A stretch of DNA of 59,553 nt from Streptomyces sp. MspMP-M5 (GTDB lineage Bacteria > Actinomycetota > Actinomycetes > Streptomycetales > Streptomycetaceae). The translations under genes and the position numbers were made by a program. The stretch lies in the NCBI RefSeq assembly GCF_000373585.1, contig NZ_KB891877.1, forward strand, positions 142,581-202,133. Reading direction: 5' to 3'. The notes beneath the pieces are model-generated. The model ran no database searches. It worked only from the letters and a program-made list of their open reading frames with translations, and had not been told where the DNA came from. Shown in pieces: positions 33,125 through 43,550 of this stretch; the stretch's first letter is position 1, and each line of letters starts with the position of its first letter.

Positions 33125-35050
33125 ATGCACCATCCGCGCACCACGGCCGCCGGCGGCCTCGCCGTGGCCCTCGCCGTGATCCCGCTGGCGGGCACGGCGG
33201 GGCCGTCCGGCGCCGCGCCGGCCCAGGGGCCCGGCGGCGACCGGACCCGGCCCGCCGTCGCCTCCCTCTCCCCCGCCCCGCAGTCCGTCCACGACCGCTC
33301 CGACCACCTCACGATCACCCGGACCGTGACCCTGGTCACCGGGCCGGGGACCGACGCCCCGGCCCTGGCGCTGGTGACCAGGGCCCTGAAGGACGCCGGC
33401 GCGCAGCACGTCGTACGGACCGCGCGGGCCGCCCCCGGTGGCGGGCGGCTGACCGTCTACGTGGACGGGTCGGCCGCCGACCGCGCCCTGGCGGGGCTGG
33501 GGGCGCGCGACTCCGCCGGGCTCCCCGCGGAGGGCTACACACTGGCCGTGGCCCGTGGCCGGATCGCGCTGGCCGGCAAGGACGCCGCCGGCACGTACTA
33601 CGCCGCCCAGACGCTGGCCCAGCTGCTGCCGCACCGCGACCGTCCGGGCGCCCGGGTGCCCGGCACCGTCGTACGGGACTGGCCGGCAACCCCGTTGCGC
33701 GGCGTCGTCGAAGGCTTCTACGGCACCCCGTGGTCGCACGCCGCCCGCCTCGACCAGCTGGACTTCGCGGCCCGGCACAAGATGAACATCTACGTCTACT
33801 CCCCCAAGGACGACGCCTACCTGAGGGAGAAGTGGCGCGACCCCTACCCGGCGGACCGGCTGGACCAGATCAAGGAGCTGGTGGACCGGGCCCGGGCCCG
33901 GCACGTGGAGTTCACCTACGCCCTCTCCCCCGGTCTGTCCGTCTGCTACAGCTCGGCCTCCGACGTCCGGGCGCTGACCGCCAAGTTCCAGACGCTGTGG
34001 GACATCGGGGTGCGGACCTTCGCGGTGCCCCTGGACGACATCAGCTACACCAAGTGGAACTGCGCGGCGGACAAGGAGAAGTTCGGGACCGGCGGCGGGG
34101 CGGCCGGGACCGCACAGGCGCAGCTGCTCGACCGCGTCAACCGGGAGTTCATCGCCCGCCACCGCGGGGCCCGGCCGCTGCAGATGGTGCCGACCGAGTA
34201 CTCCGACCTCAAGGCGACGCCGTACAAGGCGGCGCTCGCCGCCAAACTGGACGCCAACGTGCTGGTGGAGTGGACGGGCGTGGGCGTGCTCGCGCCGACC
34301 ATGTCCGCCGGCCAGGCCCGGCAGGCGCGGGAGCTCTACGGGCACCCGATCCTGCTCTGGGACAACTACCCGGTCAACGACTACGTCAGCAAGCGGCTGA
34401 TGCTCGGCCCGTACAACGCGCGGGAGCCCGGGGTGCCGGAGCGGCTGGCCGGGATCACCGCGAACCCGATGATCCAGCCGGCCGCGTCCAAGCTGGCCCT
34501 GGCCACCGTCGCCGACTACAGCTGGAACGACCGGGCGTACGACGCCCGGGCCTCCTGGAGCACCGCCATCGACGAGCTGGCCGGCGGCGACGCCCGGGCC
34601 GCCCGGGCCCTGCGGGCCTTCGCGGACGTCAACTACACCTCCGCCCTCAACCCGCGGCAGGCGCCCGAACTCTCCGCCGCGCTCGAACGGTTCCGCCGGG
34701 ACGGCGACGCCGGGCGGCTGGACGCGGTGCTGCGCGGCCTGTGGGACGCGCCGGGGGTGCTGCGCGACCGGCTCCCCGGGCGCGCCTTCGCCCGGGAGAC
34801 CGCACCGTGGCTGGACGCCACCCGGGCCTGGGCGGTCGCGGCCCGCGACGCGCTGCGACTGATCCAGGCGGACCGGTCCGGCGACACGGCGACCGCCCGG
34901 CAACTGCGGGCCCGCATCCCGGGGTTGGTCTCCAAGGCGAAGTCGTACGTCTATGTGGACATGAAGGGGAAGCGGATTCCGGTGGTGGTCGGCGACGGGG
35001 TGCTGGACACCTTCGTCGCGGACGCGCTGGCCGGGCGGCGCGGGCGATGA
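33125..35050 (+). CDS. Secreted GH84 beta-N-acetylglucosaminidase
   Basis: A 641-residue protein starting at ATG 33125 eight bases after GAGGAGG. A signal peptide of about 33 residues is followed by a GH20b-like N-terminal domain (to about residue 180). Then comes the GH84 TIM barrel beginning GVVEGFYGTPWSHAARLDQL. The catalytic Asp pair is D304-D305 in VPLDDISYTKW, as expected for substrate-assisted hydrolysis through an oxazoline. The C-terminal 150 residues form a helical region. GH84 enzymes remove beta-GlcNAc from glycoproteins, mucin or hyaluronan; bacterial forms are related to human O-GlcNAcase. It stands alone here and probably scavenges amino sugars outside the cell. Confidence 0.9.
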   Translation: MHHPRTTAAGGLAVALAVIPLAGTAGPSGAAPAQGPGGDRTRPAVASLSPAPQSVHDRSDHLTITRTVTLVTGPGTDAPALALVTRALKDAGAQHVVRTARAAPGGGRLTVYVDGSAADRALAGLGARDSAGLPAEGYTLAVARGRIALAGKDAAGTYYAAQTLAQLLPHRDRPGARVPGTVVRDWPATPLRGVVEGFYGTPWSHAARLDQLDFAARHKMNIYVYSPKDDAYLREKWRDPYPADRLDQIKELVDRARARHVEFTYALSPGLSVCYSSASDVRALTAKFQTLWDIGVRTFAVPLDDISYTKWNCAADKEKFGTGGGAAGTAQAQLLDRVNREFIARHRGARPLQMVPTEYSDLKATPYKAALAAKLDANVLVEWTGVGVLAPTMSAGQARQARELYGHPILLWDNYPVNDYVSKRLMLGPYNAREPGVPERLAGITANPMIQPAASKLALATVADYSWNDRAYDARASWSTAIDELAGGDARAARALRAFADVNYTSALNPRQAPELSAALERFRRDGDAGRLDAVLRGLWDAPGVLRDRLPGRAFARETAPWLDATRAWAVAARDALRLIQADRSGDTATARQLRARIPGLVSKAKSYVYVDMKGKRIPVVVGDGVLDTFVADALAGRRGR

Positions 35051-35217
35051 GGTGATGCGGGCAATGAGGTGATCCCCTCCGCCCGGCGACGGGCCGCCTG
35101 CGCGCCGCGCGGGCGGCCGGCGCCTACGCTGAGGGCCCGTCAGACAGGCCGCCGGCCCCGGCCCCGCCTTGAGTCCCCGCCCCGTGTCCCCGCCTCGCGT
35201 CCCCGGAGGAGACCGCC

Positions 35218-35889
35218 ATGGCCCGACCCGTCAGCCCGTCGGACGCCGCCGCCGTCCTCGACGAGGCGGTGCGCGCACTCGCCCCGGAGGACGGCGCCAA
35301 CCGGCTCGTCCGGCGGATCGCCGCGGGGCGGGCGCCGCGGGCGGTCTTCGCCACCTTCGCCCTGGAGCAGCACCAGGTCATCGCGGCCGACCGGCTCAGC
35401 TTCCAGCACCTGGCGCGCCGGGCGGACGGCGATCCGCCGGTGGCGGACTTCTTCGACCTGCTCGCCGAGGGGGAGGCCCGGGCCCTGGCGCAGCTGGCGG
35501 CGCTGGCCGACGCCTGCAAGCTGACGGCCCGGGAGATCGCCGGGTACCGGCCGCGCCCCGGCTGCCAGGCGTTCCCCTCCTACACGGCACGGCTGGCGCT
35601 GACCGCCGAGCCCGCCGACGCGGCGATCGCGCTGACCGCCAACTTCGCGGCCTGGGCCGGCTATTGCGCCACCGTCCGCACCGCGATGCGGGAGCACTAC
35701 GACTTCCCGGAGGCGGCCCGCGGCTTCTTCACGCTGTTCGCCGACCCGGCGCCGGAGCTGGCGGACGCGGCGCGTGCGGCGGTGCAGCAGGGCCTGGACA
35801 CCGGCCAGGCGCGGCCGGCGGCGGCCCTCCGCCACGGGCAGCTCCTCCAGGCGTACGAGGTGATGTTCTGGGACGCGCTCGGCGAGTGA
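35218..35889 (+). CDS. TenA/PqqC-fold helical protein
   Basis: A 223-residue all-helical protein with the haem-oxygenase-like TenA pattern: repeated helices including VFATFALEQHQVIAADRLSF, a middle Glu/His region, and a C-terminal helix ending YEVMFWDALGE. TenA thiaminases carry a catalytic Cys and Glu. A Cys is present in AWAGYCATVR, but no thi genes or thiamine riboswitch are nearby. It may instead be a member without thiaminase activity. It starts at ATG 35218 after GGAGGAG-like sequence and ends 22 bases before the convergent allantoicase gene. Confidence 0.65.
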   Translation: MARPVSPSDAAAVLDEAVRALAPEDGANRLVRRIAAGRAPRAVFATFALEQHQVIAADRLSFQHLARRADGDPPVADFFDLLAEGEARALAQLAALADACKLTAREIAGYRPRPGCQAFPSYTARLALTAEPADAAIALTANFAAWAGYCATVRTAMREHYDFPEAARGFFTLFADPAPELADAARAAVQQGLDTGQARPAAALRHGQLLQAYEVMFWDALGE

Positions 35890-35911
35890 TCCGTTCGGCG
35901 CGTGAGGGCCG

Positions 35912-37042
35912 TCAGCCGCCGAGTTCCCGGTGGCGGGTGGCCAGGCGGGCGGCTCCCTCCTCGGTGAGCGTGCCGTGCAGCCGGAGCCGGGCGATGCCGC
36001 CGTCGGGGAAGATGTCCAGCCGGACGTGGGTCACCGCGGGCGCATCGGTCAGCAGGAAGCGGTGGACGGTGTCGGGCTGGAGCCGCGTGCGGGGCAGCAG
36101 TTCGGTCCAGTCGCCGTGTTCGCCGTCGCGCCCGGAAAGCGCCGCCCAGCCGGCCGCGTTGCCCTTGAGGTAGCCGGTGTCGATCTCCACCGCGCGGATC
36201 ACCGACTGCTCGGTGAGGCGGTAGCGCACCCAGTCGTTGCCGGTGCCGCGGCGGCGCCGGGTCTCCCAGCCGTCGTCCATCTTGCGGGAGCGGCCGGGGT
36301 GGATGGTGTGGGTGGGGGAGGAGTAGAAGCGGTCCGAGGCGTCCTCGACCCGGCCGCCGTTCTCCAGCGCGGCGAGGTCGAAGGTGCCCAGCGCGGCCAG
36401 CCAGCGGGGCTCCGGGACGACCTCGCCGTGGACCCGGAGGCGGGCGATGCCGCCGTCGGGGTGCTGGTTGAGCCGCAGGTGGGTGAAGCGCTGCTCGGCG
36501 CGGACGGCGAAGCCGTTGGCGGCGTGCCCGCCGACGGCGGTGCGCGGGACGAGCGGGGTCCACGTCACGGCGTCGCCGAGGAGTTCGGCCGGCGAGGGGG
36601 AGCCCTCGGCGCAGGTGCCCTCGATGCTGACCGACTGCGGGTAGTTGCCGCGGAAGTGGGCGGTGTCGACGACGATGCCGCGGATCACGCCCGGGGCGCC
36701 GAGCCGGATCAGCGCCCAGTCGTGGTCCTCGTCGGCCGGGAAGGGGTGGTCGCCGTCGGTGCCGCGGCGGCGCCGGGTCTCCCAGCCGTCCATGATCTTG
36801 CCCTTGTGGCCGAACGCCTCCGGGTCGAAGTGGGCGGCCGCGGGCGTCAGGAGGTTCTCGCGTTCGGCGAAGAACTCGTCGTTGGCGGCGAGCACGCCTG
36901 CGCCGAGCCGCCGGTCGGCGAGGTCGGGCAGGTGGGAGAAGGGGAAGCCGGCCGGGCCTGGGGTGCGGTAGTCGGCGTAGGGGTCGCCGCCGCCGTAGGG
37001 AGCGGCGTCCCCGGTGTAGCGCGGGAGGTCGCCGGTGGTCAT
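35912..37042 (-). CDS. alc: Allantoicase
   Basis: A 376-residue allantoicase with its two homologous jelly-roll domains, both visible through the repeated motif [10 protein letters not shown] (about residues 85-94 and 260-269) and [18 protein letters not shown] / [18 protein letters not shown]. It hydrolyses allantoate to ureidoglycolate and urea. Its ATG overlaps the allantoinase stop, so the two enzymes of consecutive steps are co-translated. Both should be released from an AllR-type repressor through the palindrome at 38492. Ureidoglycolate lyase is not visible in this window. Confidence 0.93.
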   Translation of the reverse strand: MTTGDLPRYTGDAAPYGGGDPYADYRTPGPAGFPFSHLPDLADRRLGAGVLAANDEFFAERENLLTPAAAHFDPEAFGHKGKIMDGWETRRRRGTDGDHPFPADEDHDWALIRLGAPGVIRGIVVDTAHFRGNYPQSVSIEGTCAEGSPSPAELLGDAVTWTPLVPRTAVGGHAANGFAVRAEQRFTHLRLNQHPDGGIARLRVHGEVVPEPRWLAALGTFDLAALENGGRVEDASDRFYSSPTHTIHPGRSRKMDDGWETRRRRGTGNDWVRYRLTEQSVIRAVEIDTGYLKGNAAGWAALSGRDGEHGDWTELLPRTRLQPDTVHRFLLTDAPAVTHVRLDIFPDGGIARLRLHGTLTEEGAARLATRHRELGG

Positions 37043-38379
37043 GCGCGCGGCCTTTCGAGGAGTTCGCCGGTGGGCTCGGTGAGGGTGGCGCCGTCGTTGA
37101 TCCGCCGGCCGCGCAGCCAGGTGGAGCGGACGACGCCGTACAGGGTCTTCCCGGCGTATGCGGTGATCTTGTTGCGGTGCTGGAGTTCGGCGGGGTCGAC
37201 GGTGAAGGCCGCGTCGGGCGCCAGCACCGCGAAGTCGGCGTCCCGGCCGGGGGCGATGGCGCCCTTGGCGGCGAGGCCGACCAGCTCGGCGGGGGCGGCG
37301 GACATCCAGCGGACCACGTCCTCCAGGGTGTGACCGCGCTCGCGGGCGGCGGTCCAGATGGCCGGCAGGCCGAGCTGGAGGGAGGAGATGCCGCCCCAGG
37401 CCGTCCCGAAGTCGGGGGTCTTGAGGTCGGTGGTGGAGGGCGAGTGGTCGGAGACGATGCAGTCGATGGTGCCGTCGGCCAGGCCCTGCCACAGGGCGTC
37501 CTGGTTGCCGGCCTCGCGGATCGGCGGGCAGCACTTGAACTCAGTGGCGCCGTCGGGCACTTCCTCGGCGGTCAGGGTGAGGAAGTGCGGGCAGGTCTCG
37601 ACGGTGATCCGCACACCGTCGGCGCGGGCGGCGGCGATCATCGGCAGCGCCTCGGCGGAGGAGAGGTGCAGTACGTGCACCCGTGCGTCCAGCCTGCGGG
37701 CGAGGTCGATCAGGCCGGCGATGGCGTCGTTCTCGGAGGCCCGGGGGCGGGAGGCGAGGAAGTCGGCGTACTTGGGGCCGTGTGCCTCGGGGGCGGCGGC
37801 CAGGTGGCCGGGGTCCTCGGCGTGCACGATCAGCAGCCCGCCGAAGCCGGCTATCTCGCCGAGCGCGGCGGCCAGCTGCTCCTGGTCGACCTGGGGGAAC
37901 TCGTCGACGCCGGAGGGCGACAGGAAGCACTTGAAGCCGAACACGCCGGCCTCGTGGAGCGGACGCAGGTCCTTGACGTTGCCGGGGATGGCGCCGCCCC
38001 AGAAGCCGACGTCGATGTGGGCCTTGCTGCGGGCGACCGCGCGCTTGGCGTCGAGGCCGGCGGTGTCGGTGGTGGGCGGGAGGCTGTTGAGCGGCATGTC
38101 CACGAGCGTGGTGATGCCGCCGGCGGCGGCCGCGCGGGTGGCCGTCCAGAAGCCCTCCCAGTGGGTGCGGCCGGGGTCGTTGACGTGTACGTGGGTGTCC
38201 ACGAGGCCGGGCAGCAGGACGTCGTCGCCGAAGTCCTCCAGCCGGGCGCCGGCCGGGACCGCGGCGTCGTGCGGCAGGACGGCGGTGATCTTCCCGTCCC
38301 GGACGGCGACGGACGCGGCCCGCGTGCCCTCCGGGGTGACGACGCGCGTGGAGCGCAGCACCAGCTCTGTTTCGGACAC
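37039..38379 (-). CDS. allB: Allantoinase
   Basis: A 446-residue cyclic amidohydrolase. The first metal motif is [14 protein letters not shown] (about 58-71), the carboxylated Lys is in VFGFKCFLS (about residue 150), later His are in VHAEDPGH and VLHLSS, and the catalytic Asp is in VSDHSPS. It opens the hydantoin ring of allantoin to allantoate. It is the first gene of the allB-alc operon, starting 113 bases from a perfect TTCAACA-type palindrome and divergent from the IclR-family gene at 38968. Confidence 0.93.
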   Translation of the reverse strand: MSETELVLRSTRVVTPEGTRAASVAVRDGKITAVLPHDAAVPAGARLEDFGDDVLLPGLVDTHVHVNDPGRTHWEGFWTATRAAAAGGITTLVDMPLNSLPPTTDTAGLDAKRAVARSKAHIDVGFWGGAIPGNVKDLRPLHEAGVFGFKCFLSPSGVDEFPQVDQEQLAAALGEIAGFGGLLIVHAEDPGHLAAAPEAHGPKYADFLASRPRASENDAIAGLIDLARRLDARVHVLHLSSAEALPMIAAARADGVRITVETCPHFLTLTAEEVPDGATEFKCCPPIREAGNQDALWQGLADGTIDCIVSDHSPSTTDLKTPDFGTAWGGISSLQLGLPAIWTAARERGHTLEDVVRWMSAAPAELVGLAAKGAIAPGRDADFAVLAPDAAFTVDPAELQHRNKITAYAGKTLYGVVRSTWLRGRRINDGATLTEPTGELLERPRA

Positions 38380-38491
38380 CCACTACCTCCCCTATCGTTG
38401 CTTCATGGTCGCGGGCCGGCGCCTGCGGGGCGCGGCCGGCGCGGCGTCCCGGGGCCTCCGGAATGCCGGTTCGGCTCGGCGGTATACGGAA

Positions 38492-38508
38492 TTCAACAGT
38501 CTGTTGAA
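38492..38508. promoter_or_regulatory. AllR-type operator before allB
   Basis: TTCAACAGTCTGTTGAA is a perfect 8-1-8 palindrome upstream of allantoinase. The same TTCAACA-N3-TGTTGAA pattern recurs before the urate operon (57581) and, degenerate, before malate synthase (41709). It is the probable site of the IclR-family AllR-like regulator. Confidence 0.8.
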
Positions 38509-38713
38509 CGAGTCTTCACTTCGGACCGCGGCCCGTCAAGACCCCGGCGCGACGGCCGGGCCGACACCCCCTTACCCCTGACCTGCGACGCGAGGGCGCC
38601 TCGCGGGAGCGAGCCGGCGCCCGCCGCGGCAACCGCGCAAGCGGCGACGGAGGCGCGGACCGACGCTGCCATGGAAGCCGTGACATCGGGTCCATGACGA
38701 GAATGCGCGCACC

Positions 38714-38730
38714 CCTCCAACGATTGGAGG
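38714..38730. promoter_or_regulatory. Palindrome upstream of the IclR gene
   Basis: CCTCCAACGATTGGAGG is a perfect 7-3-7 palindrome 238 bases before the IclR-family start. It does not match the TTCAACA motif; its function is unknown. Confidence 0.4.
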
Positions 38731-38967
38731 ATTCCACAGAATGGACAGTAGGTTTCGCGCAGCAGAACGTAGCTACGGCCACTGGCACCGTCAGGGGATC
38801 TCGGGCATGCGGCCCTCCCCTGCGGGCATATAGGCGCTGACCGGCAGGAACGAGTGTGCGATACGCGATGTGCCGGCGCGGTGTGACCGGTAGGCTGCTC
38901 CGGTCGGGCCCGGCGCCCGCAAGGCGTAGAGCCGAGACCGATCCGACCCGCCCGAAAGGAACGCGAC

Positions 38968-39771
38968 GTGCCGTCGTCCAGCGCCAGCACCTCCGCCACC
39001 GACGCCAAGCCCGCAGGCGCGAGCGGCGGGGTCCAGTCCCTCGAGCGCGCCTTCGACCTCCTGGAGCGGATGGCCGACGCCGGCGGCGAGGTCGGTCTCA
39101 GCGAGCTCTCCGGCAGCAGCGGGCTTCCGCTGCCGACCATCCACCGCCTGATGCGCACCCTGGTCGCCTGCGGCTACGTCCGCCAGCAGCCCAACCGCCG
39201 GTACGCCCTCGGCCCGCGCCTGATCCGGCTCGGCGAGAGCGCCTCCCGGCTGCTGGGCACCTGGGCCCGCCCGTATCTGGCCCGCCTGGTGGAGGAGACC
39301 GGCGAGACCGCCAACATGGCCCTCCTCGACGGCGACGAGATCGTCTATGTCGCCCAGGTCCCCTCCCGGCACGCGGTGCGGATGTTCACCGAGGTCGGCC
39401 GGCGCGTACTGCCGCACTCCACCGGCGTCGGCAAGGCCCTGCTGGCCAACCACCCGCCGGAGGAGGTCCGGGCCCTCCTCGGCCGTACGGGCATGCCCGC
39501 CGCGACCGAGAAGACCATCACCGACCCGGAGCACTTCCTCGACGCCCTCGCCGACGTCCGCCGCCTCGGCTACGCGGTCGACGACAACGAGCAGGAGATC
39601 GGCGTCCGCTGCCTGGCCGTCCCGGTCCCCAACTCCCCCACTTCCGCGGCGATCTCCATCTCCGGGCCGACCGGCCGGGTGACGGAGGCCGCGACGGACA
39701 AGATCGTCCCGGTGCTCCAGGAGGTCGCGGCCCAGCTGTCGGTGGCGCTGGCCAACCAGACGCCGGCGTGA
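38968..39771 (+). CDS. allR: IclR-family regulator, AllR-like
   Basis: A 267-residue IclR-family protein starting at GTG 38968 seven bases after AAGGA. The winged helix (about 22-80) contains LSELSGSSGLPLPTIHRLMR. The effector domain (about 95-260) carries the usual ANMALLDGDEIVYVAQVPS, STGVGKALLA and CLAVPVPN segments. Divergent position beside allB-alc matches AllR of S. coelicolor, published as a repressor of the allantoin pathway. Shared palindromes suggest it controls allB-alc, the urate operon and perhaps malate synthase, with allantoin-pathway metabolites or glyoxylate as effector. Confidence 0.87.
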   Translation: MPSSSASTSATDAKPAGASGGVQSLERAFDLLERMADAGGEVGLSELSGSSGLPLPTIHRLMRTLVACGYVRQQPNRRYALGPRLIRLGESASRLLGTWARPYLARLVEETGETANMALLDGDEIVYVAQVPSRHAVRMFTEVGRRVLPHSTGVGKALLANHPPEEVRALLGRTGMPAATEKTITDPEHFLDALADVRRLGYAVDDNEQEIGVRCLAVPVPNSPTSAAISISGPTGRVTEAATDKIVPVLQEVAAQLSVALANQTPA

Positions 39772-39799
39772 CGTGCCGGGTGGGGCGGCGGGCGCCGTT

Positions 39800-40087
39800 T
39801 CACCGCCGCGGCAGCCGGCCGAAGCCGTCGATCCGCTCCCGGACCTCCGAGAGCGCCGGCGACAGCGCACTCACCGACCCCACCGCCCCGGCGATCAGCA
39901 GCAGCGAGCGGCGGAGCCGGGGCACCTCGGGCGCACCGTGGCCGACCATCGCGTCCAGCGCGGCCAGTTCCTCGTCGGCGGCCGTCCGATCCGGTAACTC
40001 CCCCGGCAACAGGGCCAGTTGACGGCGGAGCCGGGCCACCGCCGCGCGCAGTTCGCGGACCTGCGGGTCGTTTCCGCCCCCGGTCAC
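39800..40087 (-). CDS. Small DUF5955-like protein
   Basis: A 95-residue protein from GTG 40087, seven bases after GAAGGGA. It is helical and Arg/Ala/Leu-rich, with heptad character (VRELRAAVARLRRQLALLPG) and a hydrophobic segment RSLLLIAGAVGSVSAL near residue 62. I recall a Streptomyces family of this size and pattern (DUF5955), often beside TenA-like or regulator genes. No function is known. It is convergent with the IclR gene. Confidence 0.65.
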   Translation of the reverse strand: MTGGGNDPQVRELRAAVARLRRQLALLPGELPDRTAADEELAALDAMVGHGAPEVPRLRRSLLLIAGAVGSVSALSPALSEVRERIDGFGRLPRR

Positions 40088-40626
40088 GCGGCTGTCCCTT
40101 CGCACCTGTTCCCCAACGACGGCGCCTCCCCGGCCGTTGCCCGTTCCGCGATGCCGGACAGTTAACGCCACGGTGTGCGGCGAGCGCCATACGGAGAGCC
40201 GAAAAACCGGTCGCTCGTCCGGGAACGGCCCCGGGGCGGGAACGCGGTGCGGGGGTCCCGGTGGCAGGTGTCGAGCGTGGTGCGCACCCACGTCACGACC
40301 CGACTCCCGCCCCGCCCTCCCCACCCGTGCCCCTTGGCCGGTTTTCGCCTCCCGGCCCCCGATTTCCCGACCCCGCGGCCGGTTCCACGCCGGCCCCGCT
40401 CGCCTCCTGGGCACCTCACACCCCAGGTGTACCGGCGGACGCCACGCGCGAATACCCGCCCGCCTTCTGAGTACGCGTCAGTACGTGCGTTCCCCCGGGC
40501 ACCCGTTGGCGTGGGCGTATCCCGTACAAGGCGTACGGCGCCGCGCGATGGAGCATCCTCCCTTCCGGGAAATGTCCGGCATATCACTGGATCGCACACC
40601 ACTGGACCACTGGATCGGAGAACGCC
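40088..40626. other. Gene-free region
   Basis: Open frames in these 539 bases are Pro/Arg-rich with no family resemblance and no convincing start, so I support no gene. No repeat or operator stands out. Confidence 0.4.
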
Positions 40627-40860
40627 ATGGAGCCCAACCCAGGCCCCGACCCCGACCGTCCCGGCCCCGACTCCCGGCACCTCGACGTCGTCCAGCTCAT
40701 CTGCCGGGCGTACGGCCTGGCCGACGCCTCCGAGATCACCGAGGAGCACATACACCGCTACGTCGCCGAGCACCCGGACGCGGACGGGCGGACCGGGCAG
40801 CCCCGGGGCCGGCCGCGGCCGAGGATCCCGCAGCAGCGGACGTCGGGGGGCGCCGCCTGA
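40627..40860 (+). CDS. Small hypothetical protein
   Basis: A 77-residue protein from ATG 40627, six bases after GGAG. The ends are Pro/Arg-rich and probably disordered. The middle (about 19-50) is a compact helical segment LDVVQLICRAYGLADASEIT followed by EEHIHRYVAEHPD. It precedes the nucleotidyltransferase gene by 49 bases on the same strand and may be co-transcribed. No family is recognised. The good ribosome binding site supports it. Confidence 0.5.
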   Translation: MEPNPGPDPDRPGPDSRHLDVVQLICRAYGLADASEITEEHIHRYVAEHPDADGRTGQPRGRPRPRIPQQRTSGGAA

Positions 40861-40909
40861 TTCCGGGCGGCACAGGGCGCCGCGCGACGCCATGAGGTAA
40901 GCAGGTCCC

Positions 40910-41554
40910 ATGGCACATCCAGGGGAGAGCACGCACGCCGGGGGGACGGCAGGGGCCGTACGGCCCGAGGGGAAGGTGGCCGGGCTGCTGCTCGCCGCGG
41001 GCGGCGGACGGCGACTGGGGGGACGGCCCAAGGCACTGCTCGACCACCGGGGCCGCCCGCTGGTCGAGCATGCCGCACGGGTCCTGCGGGACGGCGGCTG
41101 CGCACCGGTGCACATCGTGCTCGGCGCGGCCGCGGAGACCGTACGGGAGCGGGCCGAGCTGGCGTCCTACGGCGTCTCGGTCAACCCGGACTGGGCGCAG
41201 GGCATGGGCTCGTCGCTGCGGGTGGGGCTGGCCGCGCTGGCCGGCTCGGGGGCCGACGCGGTGGTGGTGTCCCTGGTCGACCAGCCGGGCATCGGCGCCG
41301 CCGCGGTGGCCCGCGTGGTGGCCGCGTACACGGGACGGGACGCGCTGGCGGCCGCGGCCTACGGGGGCGAGCGGGGGCATCCGGTGCTGTTCGGCGCCGA
41401 GCGGTGGGCGGAGATCGCGGCCGGCGCGGAGGGCGACCGCGGGGCGCGGGCCTACCTGCGGCAGCACGCCGGGGCCCTCGCGCTCGTCGAGTGCGGGGAC
41501 GTGGCCGAGGCGTACGACATCGACACCCCGGAGGATCTGCGACGGTTGGAGTGA
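40910..41554 (+). CDS. MobA/MocA-like nucleotidyltransferase
   Basis: A 214-residue GT-A-fold NTP transferase. The nucleotide-binding motif is LLLAAGGGRRLGGRPKALL (about residues 26-44), followed by the Asp in LVDQPGIGAAAVA and GHPVLFG. This pattern fits MocA, the molybdopterin cytidylyltransferase, and related MobA enzymes. Xanthine dehydrogenase needs such a cofactor, and the gene lies within the purine-degradation region. A role in xanthine dehydrogenase maturation is therefore likely but inferred, since no xdh gene is in the window. Confidence 0.8.
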   Translation: MAHPGESTHAGGTAGAVRPEGKVAGLLLAAGGGRRLGGRPKALLDHRGRPLVEHAARVLRDGGCAPVHIVLGAAAETVRERAELASYGVSVNPDWAQGMGSSLRVGLAALAGSGADAVVVSLVDQPGIGAAAVARVVAAYTGRDALAAAAYGGERGHPVLFGAERWAEIAAGAEGDRGARAYLRQHAGALALVECGDVAEAYDIDTPEDLRRLE

Positions 41555-41708
41555 GGGGTGGCGGGCGGGCCACGGCTTGACGCGAATCGGCGTGCGCTGA
41601 CGTGAGTTGACGCAAATCCGCCGCCCCGGAGCCGGGGTGATGGAGAGTGATCGGTGTGGCACCGAGAGCCATTCGATCAGCACTTGTGTCGACCCAGAGA
41701 ATCTCGAC

Positions 41709-41725
41709 GTCAACAAACCATTGAA
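41709..41725. promoter_or_regulatory. Degenerate AllR-type site before malate synthase
   Basis: GTCAACAAACCATTGAA matches TTCAACA-N3-TGTTGAA at 11 of 14 arm positions. It lies directly beside a second palindrome (41727-41741), 150 bases before the malate synthase start. Confidence 0.5.
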
Positions 41726-41726
41726 G

Positions 41727-41741
41727 TTCCGCGATAAGGAA
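41727..41741. promoter_or_regulatory. IclR-type site before malate synthase
   Basis: TTCCGCGATAAGGAA shares TTCC...GGAA arms and a flanking AAG with TTCCGCTATCCGGAA before the hydroxypyruvate isomerase gene (58448). The common 15-mer suggests one regulator for both glyoxylate-use operons. Confidence 0.6.
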
Positions 41742-41874
41742 ACTAGTCTCCACTGGTCAGAAGCGCCCTGTACCCGAACGGCGCCCGCGACCGTATCCAG
41801 GAACCCGCGGCACCCCGTGCCGCCCAGGTGCCCCGTCGGCCGCCAGGCACCGCCGCTGAATGGAGTGACAGCTC

Positions 41875-43515
41875 ATGTCCGCACCAGCGCCGTCCCCGCT
41901 GGCCATCGCCGAAGTCGACCCCGCCCGCACCCCGGAACGCCAGGGCGAGGTCCTCACCGACGCCGCGCTCGCCTTCGTCGCCGAGCTGCACCGGCGGTTC
42001 ACCCCCCGCCGTGACGAGCTGCTCGCCCGCCGCGCCGAGCGCCGTGCCGAGATCGCCCGCACCAGCACGCTGGACTTCCTCCCCGAGACCGCGCACATCC
42101 GCGCGGACGACAGCTGGCGGGTGGCCGCGGCGCCCGCCGCGCTCGACGACCGCCGGGTGGAGATCACCGGCCCCACCGACCGCAAGATGACCATCAACGC
42201 CCTCAACTCCGGCGCCAGGGTCTGGCTCGCCGACTTCGAGGACGCCTCGGCTCCCACCTGGGAGAACGTCGTGGGCGGCCAGCTCAACCTGATCGACGCC
42301 TACGAGCGCCGGATCGACTTCACCGACCCGGGGTCCGGCAAGTCCTACGCCCTCAAGCCGGCCGAGGAGCTCGCCACCGTCGTGATGCGGCCGCGCGGCT
42401 GGCACCTGGAGGAGCGCCACCTCCAGTTCGAGGGCCGCCCGGTGCCCGGCTCCCTGGTCGACTTCGGCCTCTACTTCTTCCACAACGCCCAGCGGCTGCT
42501 GGACCTCGGCAAGGGCCCGTACTTCTACCTGCCCAAGACCGAGTCCCACCTCGAAGCCCGCCTGTGGAACGAGATCTTCGTCTTCGCCCAGGACTACCTC
42601 GGCATCCCGCAGGGCACCATCCGCGCCACGGTCCTCATCGAGACCATCACCGCCGCGTACGAGATGGAGGAGATCCTCTACGAGCTGCGCGACCACGCCT
42701 CGGGCCTGAACGCCGGCCGCTGGGACTACCTCTTCTCCATCGTCAAGAACTTCCGTGACGGCGGCGCCAAGTTCGTCCTCCCGGACCGCAACGCGGTGAC
42801 GATGACCGCCCCGTTCATGCGCGCCTACACCGAACTCCTGGTCCGCACCTGCCACAAGCGCGGCGCACACGCCATCGGCGGCATGGCGGCCTTCATCCCC
42901 AACCGCCGCGACCCCGAGGCCAACGAGAAGGCCCTGGCCAAGGTCAAGAACGACAAGGACCGGGAGGCCGGCGACGGCTTCGACGGCTCCTGGGTCGCCC
43001 ACCCCGACCTGGTCCCGGTCGCCCGCGCCTGCTTCGACGCGGTCCTCGGCGAGAAGCCCCACCAGAAGGACCGCCTCCGCGAGGACGTGCACGTCAAGGC
43101 CGCCGACCTCATCGCCATCGACTCGCTGGACGCCAAGCCCACCTACCAGGGCCTGGTCGACGCCGTGCAGGTCGGCACCCGCTACATCGAGGCATGGCTG
43201 CGCGGCCTCGGCGCCGTCGCCATCTTCGGCCTGATGGAGGACGCCGCCACCGCCGAGATCTCCCGCTCCCAGATCTGGCAGTGGGTCGACGCCGGCGTGG
43301 TCTTCCAGGACGGCGAGCACGCCGGTACGAAGGCCACCGCCGACCTCGTCCGCCGGGTCGCCGCCGACGAACTCGCCGCCATCCGCGCCGAGGTGGGCGA
43401 GGACGCCTTCGCCGCCGGCAAGTGGCAGCAGGCCCACGACCTGCTCCTGAAGGTCTCCCTGGACGCCGACTACGCCGACTTCCTGACCCTGCCGGCCTAC
43501 GAGCTGCTGGGCTGA
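41875..43515 (+). CDS. aceB: Malate synthase A
   Basis: A 546-residue malate synthase of the A type. The family signature is in [17 protein letters not shown] (about residue 275), with catalytic Arg and Glu in PRGWHLEE and [15 protein letters not shown], the N-terminal motif [16 protein letters not shown], and the C-terminal catalytic Asp region. It condenses glyoxylate with acetyl-CoA to malate, so it uses the glyoxylate released from ureidoglycolate. Isocitrate lyase is absent, in keeping with a purine rather than acetate role. Two candidate operators lie upstream and a strong terminator follows. Confidence 0.95.
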   Translation: MSAPAPSPLAIAEVDPARTPERQGEVLTDAALAFVAELHRRFTPRRDELLARRAERRAEIARTSTLDFLPETAHIRADDSWRVAAAPAALDDRRVEITGPTDRKMTINALNSGARVWLADFEDASAPTWENVVGGQLNLIDAYERRIDFTDPGSGKSYALKPAEELATVVMRPRGWHLEERHLQFEGRPVPGSLVDFGLYFFHNAQRLLDLGKGPYFYLPKTESHLEARLWNEIFVFAQDYLGIPQGTIRATVLIETITAAYEMEEILYELRDHASGLNAGRWDYLFSIVKNFRDGGAKFVLPDRNAVTMTAPFMRAYTELLVRTCHKRGAHAIGGMAAFIPNRRDPEANEKALAKVKNDKDREAGDGFDGSWVAHPDLVPVARACFDAVLGEKPHQKDRLREDVHVKAADLIAIDSLDAKPTYQGLVDAVQVGTRYIEAWLRGLGAVAIFGLMEDAATAEISRSQIWQWVDAGVVFQDGEHAGTKATADLVRRVAADELAAIRAEVGEDAFAAGKWQQAHDLLLKVSLDADYADFLTLPAYELLG

Positions 43516-43550
43516 GCCAGGCGCCGAAGAGGCCGGAGGGCCCGAGGGCC

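Larger units (their letters stand above)
38380..38967. other. Divergent region between allB and the IclR gene
   Basis: No gene is supported in these 588 bases. Two palindromes are present: the AllR-type site at 38492-38508 and CCTCCAACGATTGGAGG at 38714-38730. A half of an IclR-like TTCCGTATAC site overlaps the first one on its left (38482-38492). Confidence 0.55.

Noticed and set aside
40175..40900. A 241-codon frame in the gap before the nucleotidyltransferase
   Set aside because: It overlaps a better-supported small gene in another frame and its composition is that of shadow frames.
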